From Syncephalis fuscata (Eukaryota > Zoopagomycota > Zoopagomycetes > Zoopagales > Piptocephalidaceae), in assembly GCA_025786725.1 (NCBI GenBank), contig JAHLTZ010000033.1, forward strand, positions 186,001 through 250,000: a DNA stretch of 64,000 bases. The letters run 5' to 3'. The first letter of the stretch is position 1; each line of letters starts with the position of its first letter. The notes under the pieces were generated by a model. That model had not been told where the DNA came from. It saw nothing but the letters and a program-made list of their open reading frames with translations, and did not search any database. The translations under genes and the position numbers were made by a program. This document shows positions 42,604 through 54,434 of this stretch, one piece after another.

Positions 42604-44100
42604 ATGTCAGCACAAAATAACAACACATTACCAAATATATGGCTAGTTGTTAAAATCGTTCATCATATATCTTAGTTTAGTGGAGCAACAGTCACAGTAG
42701 CTTTGCCATGCACTTGTAAAGCACTGTATAATTTTATTATTAAATGTGATAGGCTTTGGCAGATACTGTGTCAGCAACATTTTTCTTGTGCTATTAATGC
42801 GGCTGATGACTGGTTACAATGGCAATCAGAACAAAAGACAAGAATAATAAAAACAGTAACTAGATGGAAAACAAAACTGCATCAGGATTGACTTGGTTCA
42901 AGCAATGTGGTCAACGTATTAGCATGAGCATAAGTTGGCAAAAGAACAAGCCAACACCAACAGTTTATACAAATCCCTTAAGATAAATAAACTATTAAAT
43001 TCAGGCATTGCTAATAAAATAATCACTGCAAGCTATCCTGGTTGGATGGCAATGGAATTTTATAATCACACCTTTGTTGATTTGCTTAAACTCTCAGCAA
43101 AAATGAGGTCAAAATTTATTTGTTAAATTTGGGGGAAGGCCATTGTTTCCATATAAAAGACATAGTATTTTATCAATATCCACAACAAGCAAATAACGTC
43201 GATGAAGATATGCGTGTAATTATAGCACTATTTTATTTTAAAATATTCAGTGATATACTTCAAATATGGAATGCAAATAATTGTCAACTGCTGTATTCTA
43301 TCGATTTCAATGGTGGCTGGGATCGTAGAATTATAAATGCATTTTTGTTGATTTTTAAATCGCATTTTATTAATGCACCCAACTATTCACAATCCTATAA
43401 ATATCCTCGGTTGTTCTATAACATTTGTTCAACAACGCAATCATTTAAACCTTAATCCATTATTCTTCCTCCAAATTTCAGTTATTTTTACGACGATAGA
43501 ATACATACAACAAACAATAAAAAGATAATTTCCATATGATACTACAATAGCGAGCACAAACTCAGCTATGAAATGATTCGTGTGCTATTGACGCCTGATG
43601 TAAATTTGAAAATGATTAGCAATGATACAGCACAAATGACTACAATCGCCTCGAATTGTATAATATTTGCTTCTAGGAAACTATGGATTCTAGAATTTTA
43701 TTCAATTGGCCGTGATCAAATATAGTGTATTACAACGTTTGCATATTTGAGGAGACATCAAGTGGCATTGTAAAGAATCATCAACGCCACATCTGAGTAA
43801 TATCTTTAAGCAAAGGAATTGTTTTAAAGTGCAACTATTCAACAAATAAATTTGAAATTTTGGTTTTAATTTTAGCACATAATTTGGTTGTATTCCATTC
43901 AGATAGCTCATCTTTAGTTGTCATTTTACTATTAAATAAAGAGATTTTACATGGCATCAATATTATGGCAAATTTCATAATGTTTGTAATTTTCAGCATT
44001 TTATTGATACAAAGGTTGTTGGCTACAACTATAGCACTAACAAACACTGTGTTATTGATGCTATAACTGGTGAAGTAAGCATCCATCCGTTTTTAATATA
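42604..44100 (+). pseudogene. F-box-like protein, family 2, degraded copy
   Basis: Begins MSAQNNNTLPNIWLVVKIVH, close to the start of the next copy (MSKQNNNALPKIWQ), then meets a stop and several frameshifts. Recognisable parts: PCTCKALYNFIIKC, AADDWLQWQSEQ, SYPGWMAMEFYNHTF, KDIVFYQYPQQANNVDEDM, LQIWNANNCQLLYSIDFNGG. Fragments continue to about 44100 where the counterpart of the family C-terminus (AITGEVSIHPF) is found. Clearly dead. Confidence 0.8.
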
Positions 44101-44503
44101 AAATGTACAATGTTGTATATTTGCATATAGGCACGCGCTATTTATGAATAAAAAACAATACATTCAAGCTATTGGTATATTATAAAGTTTATTATTAAAG
44201 TAGTTAAATAACAAATAATAATAAAATTTTGCAATGGATTCTAGTATAATGCAAAACATACTAGCTTCCAATACATTATAAAAAGTAAAGTCTAGACCCA
44301 CAAACTAAATAAATAGTGAGACTAATTATATTAAATTATATATTATATACATACATGCTAAGCTGTTTAATAAGGAAGCCATCGTTAATGTTGAATTATT
44401 CAACCTAAATGCATTTTACCTGCAACTCATCGCGTCATTCTATTTGGTTCAAAGGCCTTTTCAGCCCAAGTAAATATTTTGTTTGTTTTGTTTCTTTTCC
44501 ATT
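44101..44503. other. intergenic between two family 2 copies
   Basis: 400 bp of AT-rich DNA separating the two tandem family 2 F-box-like copies; promoter of the second copy is expected here. The last ~100 bases resemble the region just before the first copy (ATTCTATTT and GTTTTATTTCC-like blocks). Confidence 0.4.
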
Positions 44504-46097
44504 ATGTCAAAACAAAACAACAACGCACTGCCAAAAATATGGCAAATTATTGATATAGTTAATCACATATCGATGCTGAGTGGAACAACAGCCACAGTCG
44601 CTTTGGCACGTACTTGTAAAGTGTTGTACAGTTCCGTTATAAGCTGCAATAGTTTTTGGCGCAAAGTGTACCAGTATAATTTTCCTCGTGATATCAACAC
44701 CGATATCGATGGCTAGAGTGGCAATTAGGGCAAGAGCAACATGCAATGGGGACAGTAGCTGATATGGAAAATGAAAATATATCAAGATTAACTTGGTTCC
44801 AGCTACATAGTCAGCGTAGAGAAATGGGCTTGAATTGGCAAGAAAACAAGCCAACATCAATAATTCATTTAAAGCCTTTTAGTATATCTAGAGCATCAAA
44901 TCTAGGAGATATCAGTCAATCAATTGTTGCGAACTATCCTGGCTGGGTTGCAATAGCAAGTCGACAACATTTGCAAATTGATTTGATTAAATTATCGCCA
45001 AAGAACATGCCTAGAATCTTAGGACGATGGAAAATTTAACATTTTACCAATATCGGCAACAATTAGATGGCACTGATGATAACGTACGTATGATTCTACA
45101 TTTAGAGTGTGCTAAAGAACTCATAAACACACCAACTGAGAATCATTTTAATTCATTATTTTTAACGTACCTTCATGTACTTCAAATATGGAACCCAAAT
45201 AGTTGTCAACTACTACAATCTATCAATTTTGGCGACCGATGGGATGGTAGGATCATAGGCACTTCTTTGTTATGTTCCAGGTCACAAACAACTGGTTCTA
45301 CCGAAATACTACATTGCGGTTTTTTAAAGACACAGCTATGTGAAGCTCAGCTTCTTGATGTACCAAATATTAGTTATGATGATATTTTTAAAATACATAC
45401 GATAAACAACAATGAAATGGTATTCTTAAAACATTCTCATCAAGCAAATTCATTTGAAACAATTCGTGTGTTATTGATCGCCGATGCCAACTTAATGATT
45501 AACAATGGCGGCAGGGCACTAACGACCACTATCGCATCTAGTCTTTTGGGAAAACGCAACAATAGCTTTTTCCATAATCCAAAAATCTATTCAATCGATT
45601 CTGATCGTATATTATTTTACTACATCACTCGCTCATTCTCGAGAACATTCAATTATATTGAAAGTAGATGGCGACGCTACATTAAAGTAATATATTTAAC
45701 CAGGGGAGTTCTTCTAGAGCAGGATTATACGATAAATGGAACTGAAAATCTGATTTTAATTCCAAAACATAATTTGATCGTATTTTGCTCGAATTCTCCC
45801 TCGTCATTAGAAATTGTTTCACTATTGGACGGAGGGATTCGGCAGCACATTGATATAGATGCTTTATACGACAAATTTTGTAATTTCCAACATATTATTG
45901 ATACAAAAATCATCGGCTGCAACTATAACACTAACCAATACTGTATTATCGATGCCGTAACAGGTAACGTGAACATTTATACATTTCCAATATCAAAGGT
46001 ACAATATTGCGCAGTTGTATTTGGCCACATGATATTGATGAATGAAGAAACAACGCTTATTACAAGCTTTGTACCTGAATTACTTCAAATCTATTAA
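44504..46097 (+). pseudogene. F-box-like protein, family 2, with two frameshifts
   Basis: Three consecutive frames together give a full-length protein: from 44504 (MSKQNNNALPKIWQIIDIVN, F-box-like part ARTCKVLYSSVISC, then FWRKVYQYNFP), from about 44705 (WLEWQLGQEQHAMG to RILGRW), and from 45027 to the stop at 46097 (FYQYRQQLDGTDDNVRM ... FVPELLQIY). Junctions lie near 44705 and 45020-45030. All parts align with the degraded copy at 42.6 kb, so the frame changes are indels in one gene rather than separate genes. The large third part (356 codons) is uninterrupted, so the damage is recent or artefactual. Confidence 0.75.
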
Positions 46098-47027
46098 GTA
46101 GATACTAACAAATTATTGCTACAGCAATAATAATAAATTTAATAACATTTGACTAATCAAGAATGCTTAATTAGTTTAAAAAATTTATAATTATGTAAAA
46201 CAAAGCGTTAGTAGTAAAATAATAAGCGCAATGATCATAATAATAAATAAAATTAAAAAATAGTATACACTAAAGTTCAGTGTATTATAACACATAATAA
46301 CATCTGGTACATCGTTACAAACAATTAAATTAGATAAGTAAACAGTTTTAGTTGGAGTTTTGTTACATTTATTGTGCTTGACATATTCGCACCATATATT
46401 TTATGTTATATAGCTATTATTAGAGCTCTGGAAATAGTATAACTATATAACGCTGTCGCTTAGACAATAATAAAGACAACTTTTTTACTACAATTGTTTA
46501 ACATATTGTCAGGATTTATAAAGCTGAGATTTCTGGCATAAATTTGTTAATTCAAGCTATTTTTGAGAGCTATTTGCTATAATTAATAATTACTTTATTG
46601 AATTAATATTAAAACAGCCGACTAAGCTACCTCTTGTATTTCTTCTCTTTACTTGGTGGTTTGCCCAACATTAAATTATCACATCGCTGGTATTGTAGCA
46701 ATACTATCTATTAATAAACAGTTTTTTCAAGTTCTACAATTAATCAGCTTAAATTTAAAATTAGTATTTATCGTGGTTTGCAGCATGTTTTAATCCAAAA
46801 CTATTATATAGTAACGACCCGTTGTCAACCTCACTTATCATTTTATTGGTTGTTAATTTTTATTTCGTGGCATGAGAAAGGCTAGGCAATTTTCGTTGGC
46901 CTGGTACAATGATTTATTTTAGATTGCTGCATGCTACATAATGCTACTATCATCGCGCGATATCGACGCTTACTATATGTATCCAATCTACTTTTTTTAC
47001 CAATAGTTTTAGTTTTCTATAACAAAA
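46098..47027. other. intergenic with non-coding repeat copy
   Basis: Contains at about 46340-46720 a diverged copy of the non-coding segment seen at 19690-20060 and, in part, 42170-42310. The end, before 47028, is the promoter side of the acyltransferase gene. No gene called. Confidence 0.4.
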
Positions 47028-48621
47028 ATGACGGTCGAGCAAGAACCTAACCTGCATCCTAATATTGAAGCAGCAATTGCCAAAAAGCTAGCAAAAAACA
47101 GCTTTATAAATCTTGATGCATCTTCGGTAACTTGCAACGATGATGAAATTCATCCTGGACGAAAGCCCCAAGCAAAAGGCCTACGACGCTACCTCCATCT
47201 AGTGATATTTCATGTCACATTTGCCCTATCACTGGTGATTGAATATTCTATTGTACCGATAAGCTGGCTGTTAACCCATCCGGCACTATCTTCCATTGTA
47301 CGATTTAATGTACTGCACACACTAAGAACTATTGGCAAAAATATGATGAATCTTTATTTCATGTTTCTAAATCAAGTTTTAACTCAAATACCCATATATA
47401 TGACTGTGGAAGGCATGGAATTGGACGAGGTTTTTAAAAGTCGTCCAGTTATCAAGTATGGAGATATTAAATTACCAGGACGATTTGTTATCATAGGCAA
47501 TCATCAGGTAAAATACACACGATCTCACACACATGTAACTTATTTTCCATATAAAGCTTGGTACGGATTTCATGTTTCTATGGTTAGTTACTCTAATTAA
47601 TAATAAATTCAAATTAATATTTATGCTTTAGGACTTTTGTATATTATGGAAAGCGTATTGGTGCTATAATGGGATTATTGCTAGAAGATATAAAACATGT
47701 TCCGTTTTTTGGATGGTAGGTTTAAAGATATTTGAAACAAGCTATTTATTTATTTGTTATTGTTATTATATTGTTTAATTATACATTCTGGATAGGGTAA
47801 TTTATCATAAAATAGGTTGATAATAATAATGAATACATTTATACTGTAATATTAGATACTGGAATATTTCGATTTTGTATATTTACACCGGAATTGGCGT
47901 CTTGATAGTGAGCGATTAAAGACGAGAATGAACGAATTGGCCACGGGATGGGAGCGTGAAAAGGATCTAGCTCTATTCCTATTTCCAGAAGGTGTTTTAA
48001 TTAACGAGAAACGCCGAGTCATAACACGAGAATTTGCTATGAAAAATAACATTGTAAGTTACCTTTTTTAAATTAATGATTAATTAACTAAAAGCGAATA
48101 ATAATAATAATAATAATAATAATAACTAGACCAATATACCAAAACATACACTATTGCCAAGAGTCACTGGTCTATACACAATACTGGATAATCTACGCGA
48201 TTCTAATGTCGACTATATTTACGACGTGACACTAGGTTTTGAGGGACTTTCGTCTAGCGAAACACCAAGCGAAGTGTATAGCGTATCGTCGCAATATTGG
48301 TATGGCGGTCATCCAAAAGGTGTTCATATGCGTATTCGTCGCTGGCACATCCCAACTGAGGTACCACTCGATGCTGGACAGGAAGTATTCGGCCAATGGT
48401 TACTCGATCGCTGGATGGAAAAGGATGAAATGCTAAAACGATTCTACACGACCGGCAGTATGGCCATTGGTGCAACACCAGAGGAACGACAGGCAGAAAC
48501 CATTATATGTCCCTCACATGCTCGCTCTTACCTTATTGAATCTATTCCTTTCGTTGTTCTTACTACACTCTACAGTGCAGTTATTTGGGGATCATGGAAG
48601 TTTTTGATGCTATGGTTCTAA
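47028..48621 (+). CDS. PlsC-type lysophospholipid acyltransferase (LCLAT/Cst26-like)
   Basis: Exons 47028-47507, 47557-47582 (26 nt), 47632-47715, a single base at 47796 (or a twin intron), 47856-48053, 48130-48621; 426 residues. Signature motifs: HX4D as NHQLGTD (H159, D164), of which LGTD comes from the 26-nt exon; IKHVPFFGW; FVYLHRNW; FPEGVLI; and HTLLPRVTGLYTIL. Hydrophobic segments near residues 55-80 and at the C-terminus (YLIESIPFVVLTTLYSAVIW) fit a membrane protein of the ER. The pattern is that of lysocardiolipin/lysophosphatidylinositol acyltransferases (animal LCLAT1, yeast Cst26), which move acyl chains from acyl-CoA to a lysophospholipid; the exact substrate is not determined. 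See findings for the unusual exons. Confidence 0.85.
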
Positions 48622-48865
48622 TAAAGAGACACATACGCACATGTTAGCTAATAGCACAGACAATGGCTACTAGTACTATTTGATATGTTACATATACAAT
48701 CTAATACACGATCGTTTCTGTTAAGACACAATTACTTTGCCATTAACATATAGTTAGAGTGTGCATCAGTATTTTATTTAACTAGCAAGTAGAAGAGTTG
48801 CTTGGTGGTCAGGAGTATTTTCTAGATCGGCACTGCATAAGTGTCTTAGCTTGGAGCAGTCCAAG

Positions 48866-50752
48866 TTATGCCTTGACCTTCATCGTGCGAACAACACGAG
48901 AAATAATTTCTTCAACACGCTCACGTACAAACATACGTCCAGACCATTCACGCACCAGAATACTCACAACATCTTGAGCCGAGAGACGGAACGCTGAAGC
49001 ACCGGAACCATGTCCAAGTACCAATTGGCGTACATCCTTTTCGGTAGGTAGGGCATGTCGAGAGTATGGATATTGAGTGTAGTCACGCTTATTCATCAGT
49101 TCAAGTTGCGATGAGGCTTGATCTTCAAAATAGCGCTGTTTAATAGAATCCAGGTTTAAATCTTTCACGCTAGATGGTGACCAAACAGATGGGCGTTTCT
49201 CCACCAATAATGATGTTACTCCTTCGTAAAAATCGGCATCGGACTAATATTAAAATAGCAATTACATGATATTTGTTATCAACTGTTCCGGTGTACTATC
49301 TAATACTTACCAAGAACTTTTGAACCAAATCATACTCGCTTTTAAATACGGCAGCAATGCTCATAGTACGAGCAGCTCTTAGTTGCGTAAGAGTAACCTA
49401 ATAGACATAGAATTAAAGTGATGTCAATAATAAGCCATTATTGGTATTTATATTCTCCACTCACCTGCATACTAGTTGGGACATTTTGCTTAATGTTTCG
49501 AGTGTTTTCTTTGCCCATTCACCGCCTTCTTTCTCCAATGCTGTAAATATTTCTTGAACTGTATTAAACTTGAAACAACTATTGATAGTGTTAGTAATTA
49601 TTGATAAACTTATAATTTAATAAGCAATTACTAACCGATCAATGGCTGCACGGTGTGGTCCAAGAGAATAGGTGGCCTTGGTAGGTTCAGCCGAGAATTC
49701 TTCAATAGCCATATTAATAACATCAAAGTCTTCACTTTCCAATTCATTCAATCGTTCCTCCAATGCCGGTAGTCGATGGGATAACACGTAATGCGTGCCA
49801 ATACCTGCATAACTATTCATTTTTATTTAATTGTTTAAATATACCGCCTATTTAATGCCACTACTACTTACAGTACATCCTCGCCCACCAATCGATTACC
49901 AGTCAGTGCCAAATAGGTACCGGTTTCACCATCCATACGCGGCAAGAAGAAAGAACCGCCTACATCTGGGAAGAAACCAATGCTGTTTCTGGCATGGCAA
50001 ACACCGTCTTTTCTGTGGCTACTCTAAATGGAGCATGTACCGATAGACCAACACCACCACCCACTAAGTATATGTCAGTATTCGTTGAGTTGTCCTATAT
50101 CTAATTAATAACCTACTGGTATAGCCGTTTATTAAAGCCACATATGGTTTCTTAAGTGTAGCAATTAAATGATTTAGCCTGTATTCTTCCTTGAAAAAGG
50201 TCAACGCATTTGCATCATTTGCTTTGGCCTTTTCAATCACCGCTATTAATTATTATTGATATAATTGCCCAGTAGTGTTTATTAGTACATTGAATCTATT
50301 TTATTAGTACCGCTTACTTTTAACATCACCGCCTGAACAGAATGATTTTGGATGGTCGGATTTAATCATAATAACCTTGCATAAATCTGATTGATCCCAT
50401 GCCTGTATTTAAATAAACATTTACATTATTGTATTTGTATGTGCATTATGTTATTTACCTCTAGTTGTGGTGTCATGGTGCGCACCATCGATAAATTAAG
50501 CGCATTTAATGCTTTGGGTCGATTAAGAATAAATGTACGGCCACCATACGCTTTATGCTGTAGGACCTCCGGCTATAAAGTAGTGTTAGATTACTGGTAG
50601 TCAACACAGAGAACCACACGACTACTCACGCCAGATTGGTTGGGTGGTTGTGCGGTCATAGGTGTAGTGGATAGTTGACGGGCCAGTATATTTAGACGCG
50701 TCCTAGCAATGGATGCCTCTCGCGGTAAAGTCGAATAAGCAGAACGGAACAT
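48866..50752 (-). CDS. EHD3: 3-hydroxyisobutyryl-CoA hydrolase, mitochondrial (two apparent frameshifts)
   Basis: Nine exons on the minus strand: 50752-50630, 50572-50459, 50402-50318, 50242-50117, 50063-49872, 49812-49636, 49578-49465, 49397-49311, 49243-48866. Begins with a mitochondrial-type leader ([20 protein letters not shown]). Crotonase-fold enzyme of valine catabolism that hydrolyses 3-hydroxyisobutyryl-CoA: [28 protein letters not shown] (oxyanion), [25 protein letters not shown] followed by [15 protein letters not shown], then YAGIGTHYV. Single-base deletions break the frame in exon 5 (between MPETA and IGFFPD, about 49990) and in exon 7 (TCCCAACT where TCCCCAACT gives MSPTSMQ, about 49477). 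All other phases are exact, so sequence error or very recent inactivation are both possible. Confidence 0.85.
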
Positions 50753-51023
50753 GAGAATAAATGTCTACTATGACAGTAATAATAGGAGAGTCGTAGCAGC
50801 AACCGTAGAGTAAAAGTAAACGACAATCAATCGAGGACACAGTGCTTTTAAAAAAACCAGGCGACAACAAGTGTAAATAGGTGAAAAGAAGGAAAGGAAA
50901 ACAATTTAATAAGATATAGATTTGCATGTATTCTAGCTTATATCTTTACTATTACCTAGAGAACATATATATATATATATAGTCAACGCATTTAATTCTA
51001 TGTAGTGCGGCACTCTATTCGCT

Positions 51024-53373
51024 TTGTTTTCAATACCTATGGACTATTATCGGATTGTACTCGAACTGCATAGCGATACACTGGCCCGATTACAGTCTAG
51101 TCACACACCAGCCGACACACCGATTCAACTGTTTGATAGTAACTGGCCCGACGATACCGATAATCTGCCAGTAGATTCAACAGTGTTAAGTTCTAGTAAA
51201 GTAGCAGATTCGCAACTCCATACGATCGACGTGAGATACGGGCCTATATTTGTAGATTGGTTTGATTTTTCTATGCAGTCGGCGGAACAGCAAAAGGATA
51301 CGGAGGGTTCAAGTACTTGTGAAATTACTGACTCGACCACAACCGTGCCGTTTATTTTAGGCTGTACACGCTTGGAACAAGGTGTTATACACTTGTATCG
51401 CGGTCTATCATCTAATAGGGAACGTGTAGAAGATGGTCAACATGAATCAAGTACAGCTGGTGGTGGCGGTAGTGGTAGTAATACACCATTAAATGGAAGT
51501 GTTGATGATACATTAGTCAGTCTATTAGCCGTACCAACTCATATGACACCGGCAGATTTATTGGCATTTCTTGGCAGTGCTATTGAGGATATAGCACATA
51601 TACGTTTACTTAGGTAGGTGGATATAGGCACAATAGATAGATACTAATGTTGCTATTATCGATTAGAGATGTATTTCCTCACCGCTATATTGCTTTATTA
51701 AAGTTTAAACAGGCATCTATGGCGACTGAATTTATTGCAGAATATCATGGTCGTCCATTTAGTGCGTTGGAAGTAAGTGGCATTATTAATAGCTTTTACT
51801 GAATTGTTAATACTAAATTCAAACTTAATCATATAGCCCGAGATATGTCAAGCAATAAGAGTAGCATCGGTACAACTGGTTGCTGCAGTTGATCCAAGTC
51901 AGATAGATAGACCTTCATGTATATCACTTCAGCTTGATATGAATGTTACAGGAAGTGACAGCCATGACGAGGTAAGTATTTGTAATATCTATTATTCTAG
52001 CTGTAAACATTACTATTTAGATAACGCTACGAGAGTTGCCTACTTGTCCAGTATGTTTGGAAAGAATGGACTCGCGTATTACTGGTCTGGTTACAATTGT
52101 TTGTCAGCATACATTCCACTGTCAATGTTTGAGTCAATGGGGAGATTCTCGGTAATGAAATGCTTACTATAATACATGTATTCTAAACCATAAGCTATAT
52201 CATTAGATGTCCAGTGTGTCGATATAGTCATTTAACATTTAAAGGCCAGTCAGAAGGAGAAGATAGTGGATCAGCAAACGACACACATTCTACGACGAGT
52301 CAATGTGCAGCTTGTGGTAATCGATCCAACCTTTGGATATGTCTAGTTTGTGGACACATTGGATGTGGTCGGTATGTTACTAGTATAAGATGTGACATAG
52401 AACACTGCTAACTATGGTTATTAGATATGCACAAGGACATGCTAGAGAACATTATGAACAGACGATACATTGTTATGCGCTTGAGCTAGAGACACAAAGA
52501 GTATGGGATTATGCCGGTGATGGGCAAGTATAACAAGTTGTATTGAAGCTTAAAGGCTAATCAAATACATTTTATCCTAACTATTAGGTATGTACATCGT
52601 TTAATTCAGAATAAGCTGGATGGAAAGTTGGTAGAATTGCCCGATGATACAGGCGATACTATATTTGATAGTAGAAATCCCATGAATAATCGTTGGACAT
52701 CTACATCTACCTTGCCTCAAGTAAGTAGATTGATTAGCTATTTAGCTACAATATATGCTATGCCATTATACTAATTGTCTGTAATCATAGTCAAAAATGG
52801 ATATTATGGCATCCGAATATACTCATCTACTTACGGCTCAATTGGACTCGCAAAGACAGCATTATGAGGTGGAATTGAATGCAGCCTACGAGAAGATTGT
52901 TCATTTACAAGGAGAATTGGAAAAGATAAGCCCCAAGGCAGCAATGACCGATTCTATGTATAAAGATATCCAACGACTCGAGTCGGAACTGACAACGACG
53001 CAAAAAGAAAAGCTGGCTACCGATAGAAAGTCTGAAAAGCTTGAAAAGCGTTTAAATACACTGGAACGGCTATGGGAAGAAGAGCGACAAGTAAGTTTAA
53101 CGAAATAGCGTTAGCTTTATTTATTTATTTTGCTAGATGAACGATGGCATACGAGCGAATCAAGAGGCAGCGCAAAAAGCTACAGAAGAACGTGATAAGG
53201 AAATAACTGATTTACGTGATCAAGTACGCGATTTAATGTTTTTTATGACGGCTCGTGATAAAATCGAACAGGGCGAGCTGGGCGAGGAGTTAAAAGAAGG
53301 ATCTGTACAAGCAATAGCACCATCAACAGCATCAAGCCAGCGCAGTAGTAAAGGAAGGCGTCGTCGTAAATAA
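51024..53373 (+). CDS. ETP1: BRAP2/Etp1-type RING and UBP zinc-finger E3 ligase
   Basis: Nine exons, 631 residues: 51024-51613, 51667-51772, 51837-51971, 52021-52151, 52207-52371, 52425-52523, 52588-52720, 52791-53090, 53137-53373. Order of domains: BRAP2-type N-terminal RRM-like domain (to ~235, with [20 protein letters not shown]), RING ([20 protein letters not shown], then [13 protein letters not shown] and CPVCRYS), UBP zinc finger ([49 protein letters not shown]) and a C-terminal coiled coil (~460-600) ending in a basic GRRRRK. Intron 6 uses a GC donor (GCAAGT at 52524), required for the AGDGYVHR junction. Homologs bind Ras-pathway or ubiquitin-related partners; yeast Etp1 functions in ethanol tolerance. 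The precise role here is unknown. Confidence 0.93.
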
Positions 53374-54434
53374 ATAACTATTTGATTACTTGTGTTTATT
53401 ATTTAATTAATTGTTTTACAATAATTAAATTGACATTAATGATTTGATGCAGTTTAGTTGGATATCAATAGACAGCTTTCTTACACACAGCAAAACAAAT
53501 GTATAAACACAGATAACGCAGTGAATGGTTTTATTTTATATATTAGAGTGTTTGAAAAAGCAGTAAGTGAGCAAAATAAAATAATTTAAGGCTAAGAAAA
53601 TAAAGATCTATCGTATGATAATGTCATTTATATAAAACAATAATTTGATATTAGTTACTAGTGCCATTTCCAAATAGTCTAATGATAGAAACACACGCCA
53701 TAGACATTTGGCAATGTATATAGTTCAATAATAAATGTATTAAAAGCAAAATCATTTAGAATCCAAAACTAATCATTATCCTATAAATGTTATCAGTAAA
53801 ATATAACAGTAATATTTTTATTTACTGATATGATAGCTTTGGTCATAAATTGCATAAAATACTACTATATTTACTAATATTTTAAAAGGCTGTTCGGTTA
53901 TGTCTTCATGTGTTACGCTATGCTGGTTTTTATACTGACTGCAAAGGTCAACATATTATGTGTTTATTCCTGTTTCCGTTCTATTGACTTAATGGATTCT
54001 GTAATATAGTATAACAAGGTGCATCTTAGTTCTATTTAGTAACATTGAAACTCAATCGGTGAGTTATGTAATATACCATATTTTTAAAAGAAAATAGTCA
54101 TTTTTATTTAATTAATACAGTAATAAATTTGCGTGATTTTATTAACTTAATTGTGTGCAAAATGACAAAACATTTGAAAAAGCTGGCGCATTTGATAGTA
54201 TCGGAATAAACCGCTAGAATGGTAGCACAATTAATTAAGAACAATTGTATTTGACACTTTTTTAAATACATTGGCCAATTGAATCGACTTTACACGGAAA
54301 TATGACCGGCAAATAAAAAACGAAAACAAGCAGATTTGGAAATAAGGAAGGGATTATAATCCGATAAGCTGATGAGATGGCAGCCGTGAGCTAAGATGTT
54401 TCAGTCAGGTGCAATACGCCAATGAACAGTCGCC
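53374..54434. other. intergenic, no gene seen
   Basis: About 1 kb of AT-rich DNA after the ETP1-like gene. No open frame or family resemblance. Composition becomes less AT-rich after about 54340. Confidence 0.4.
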
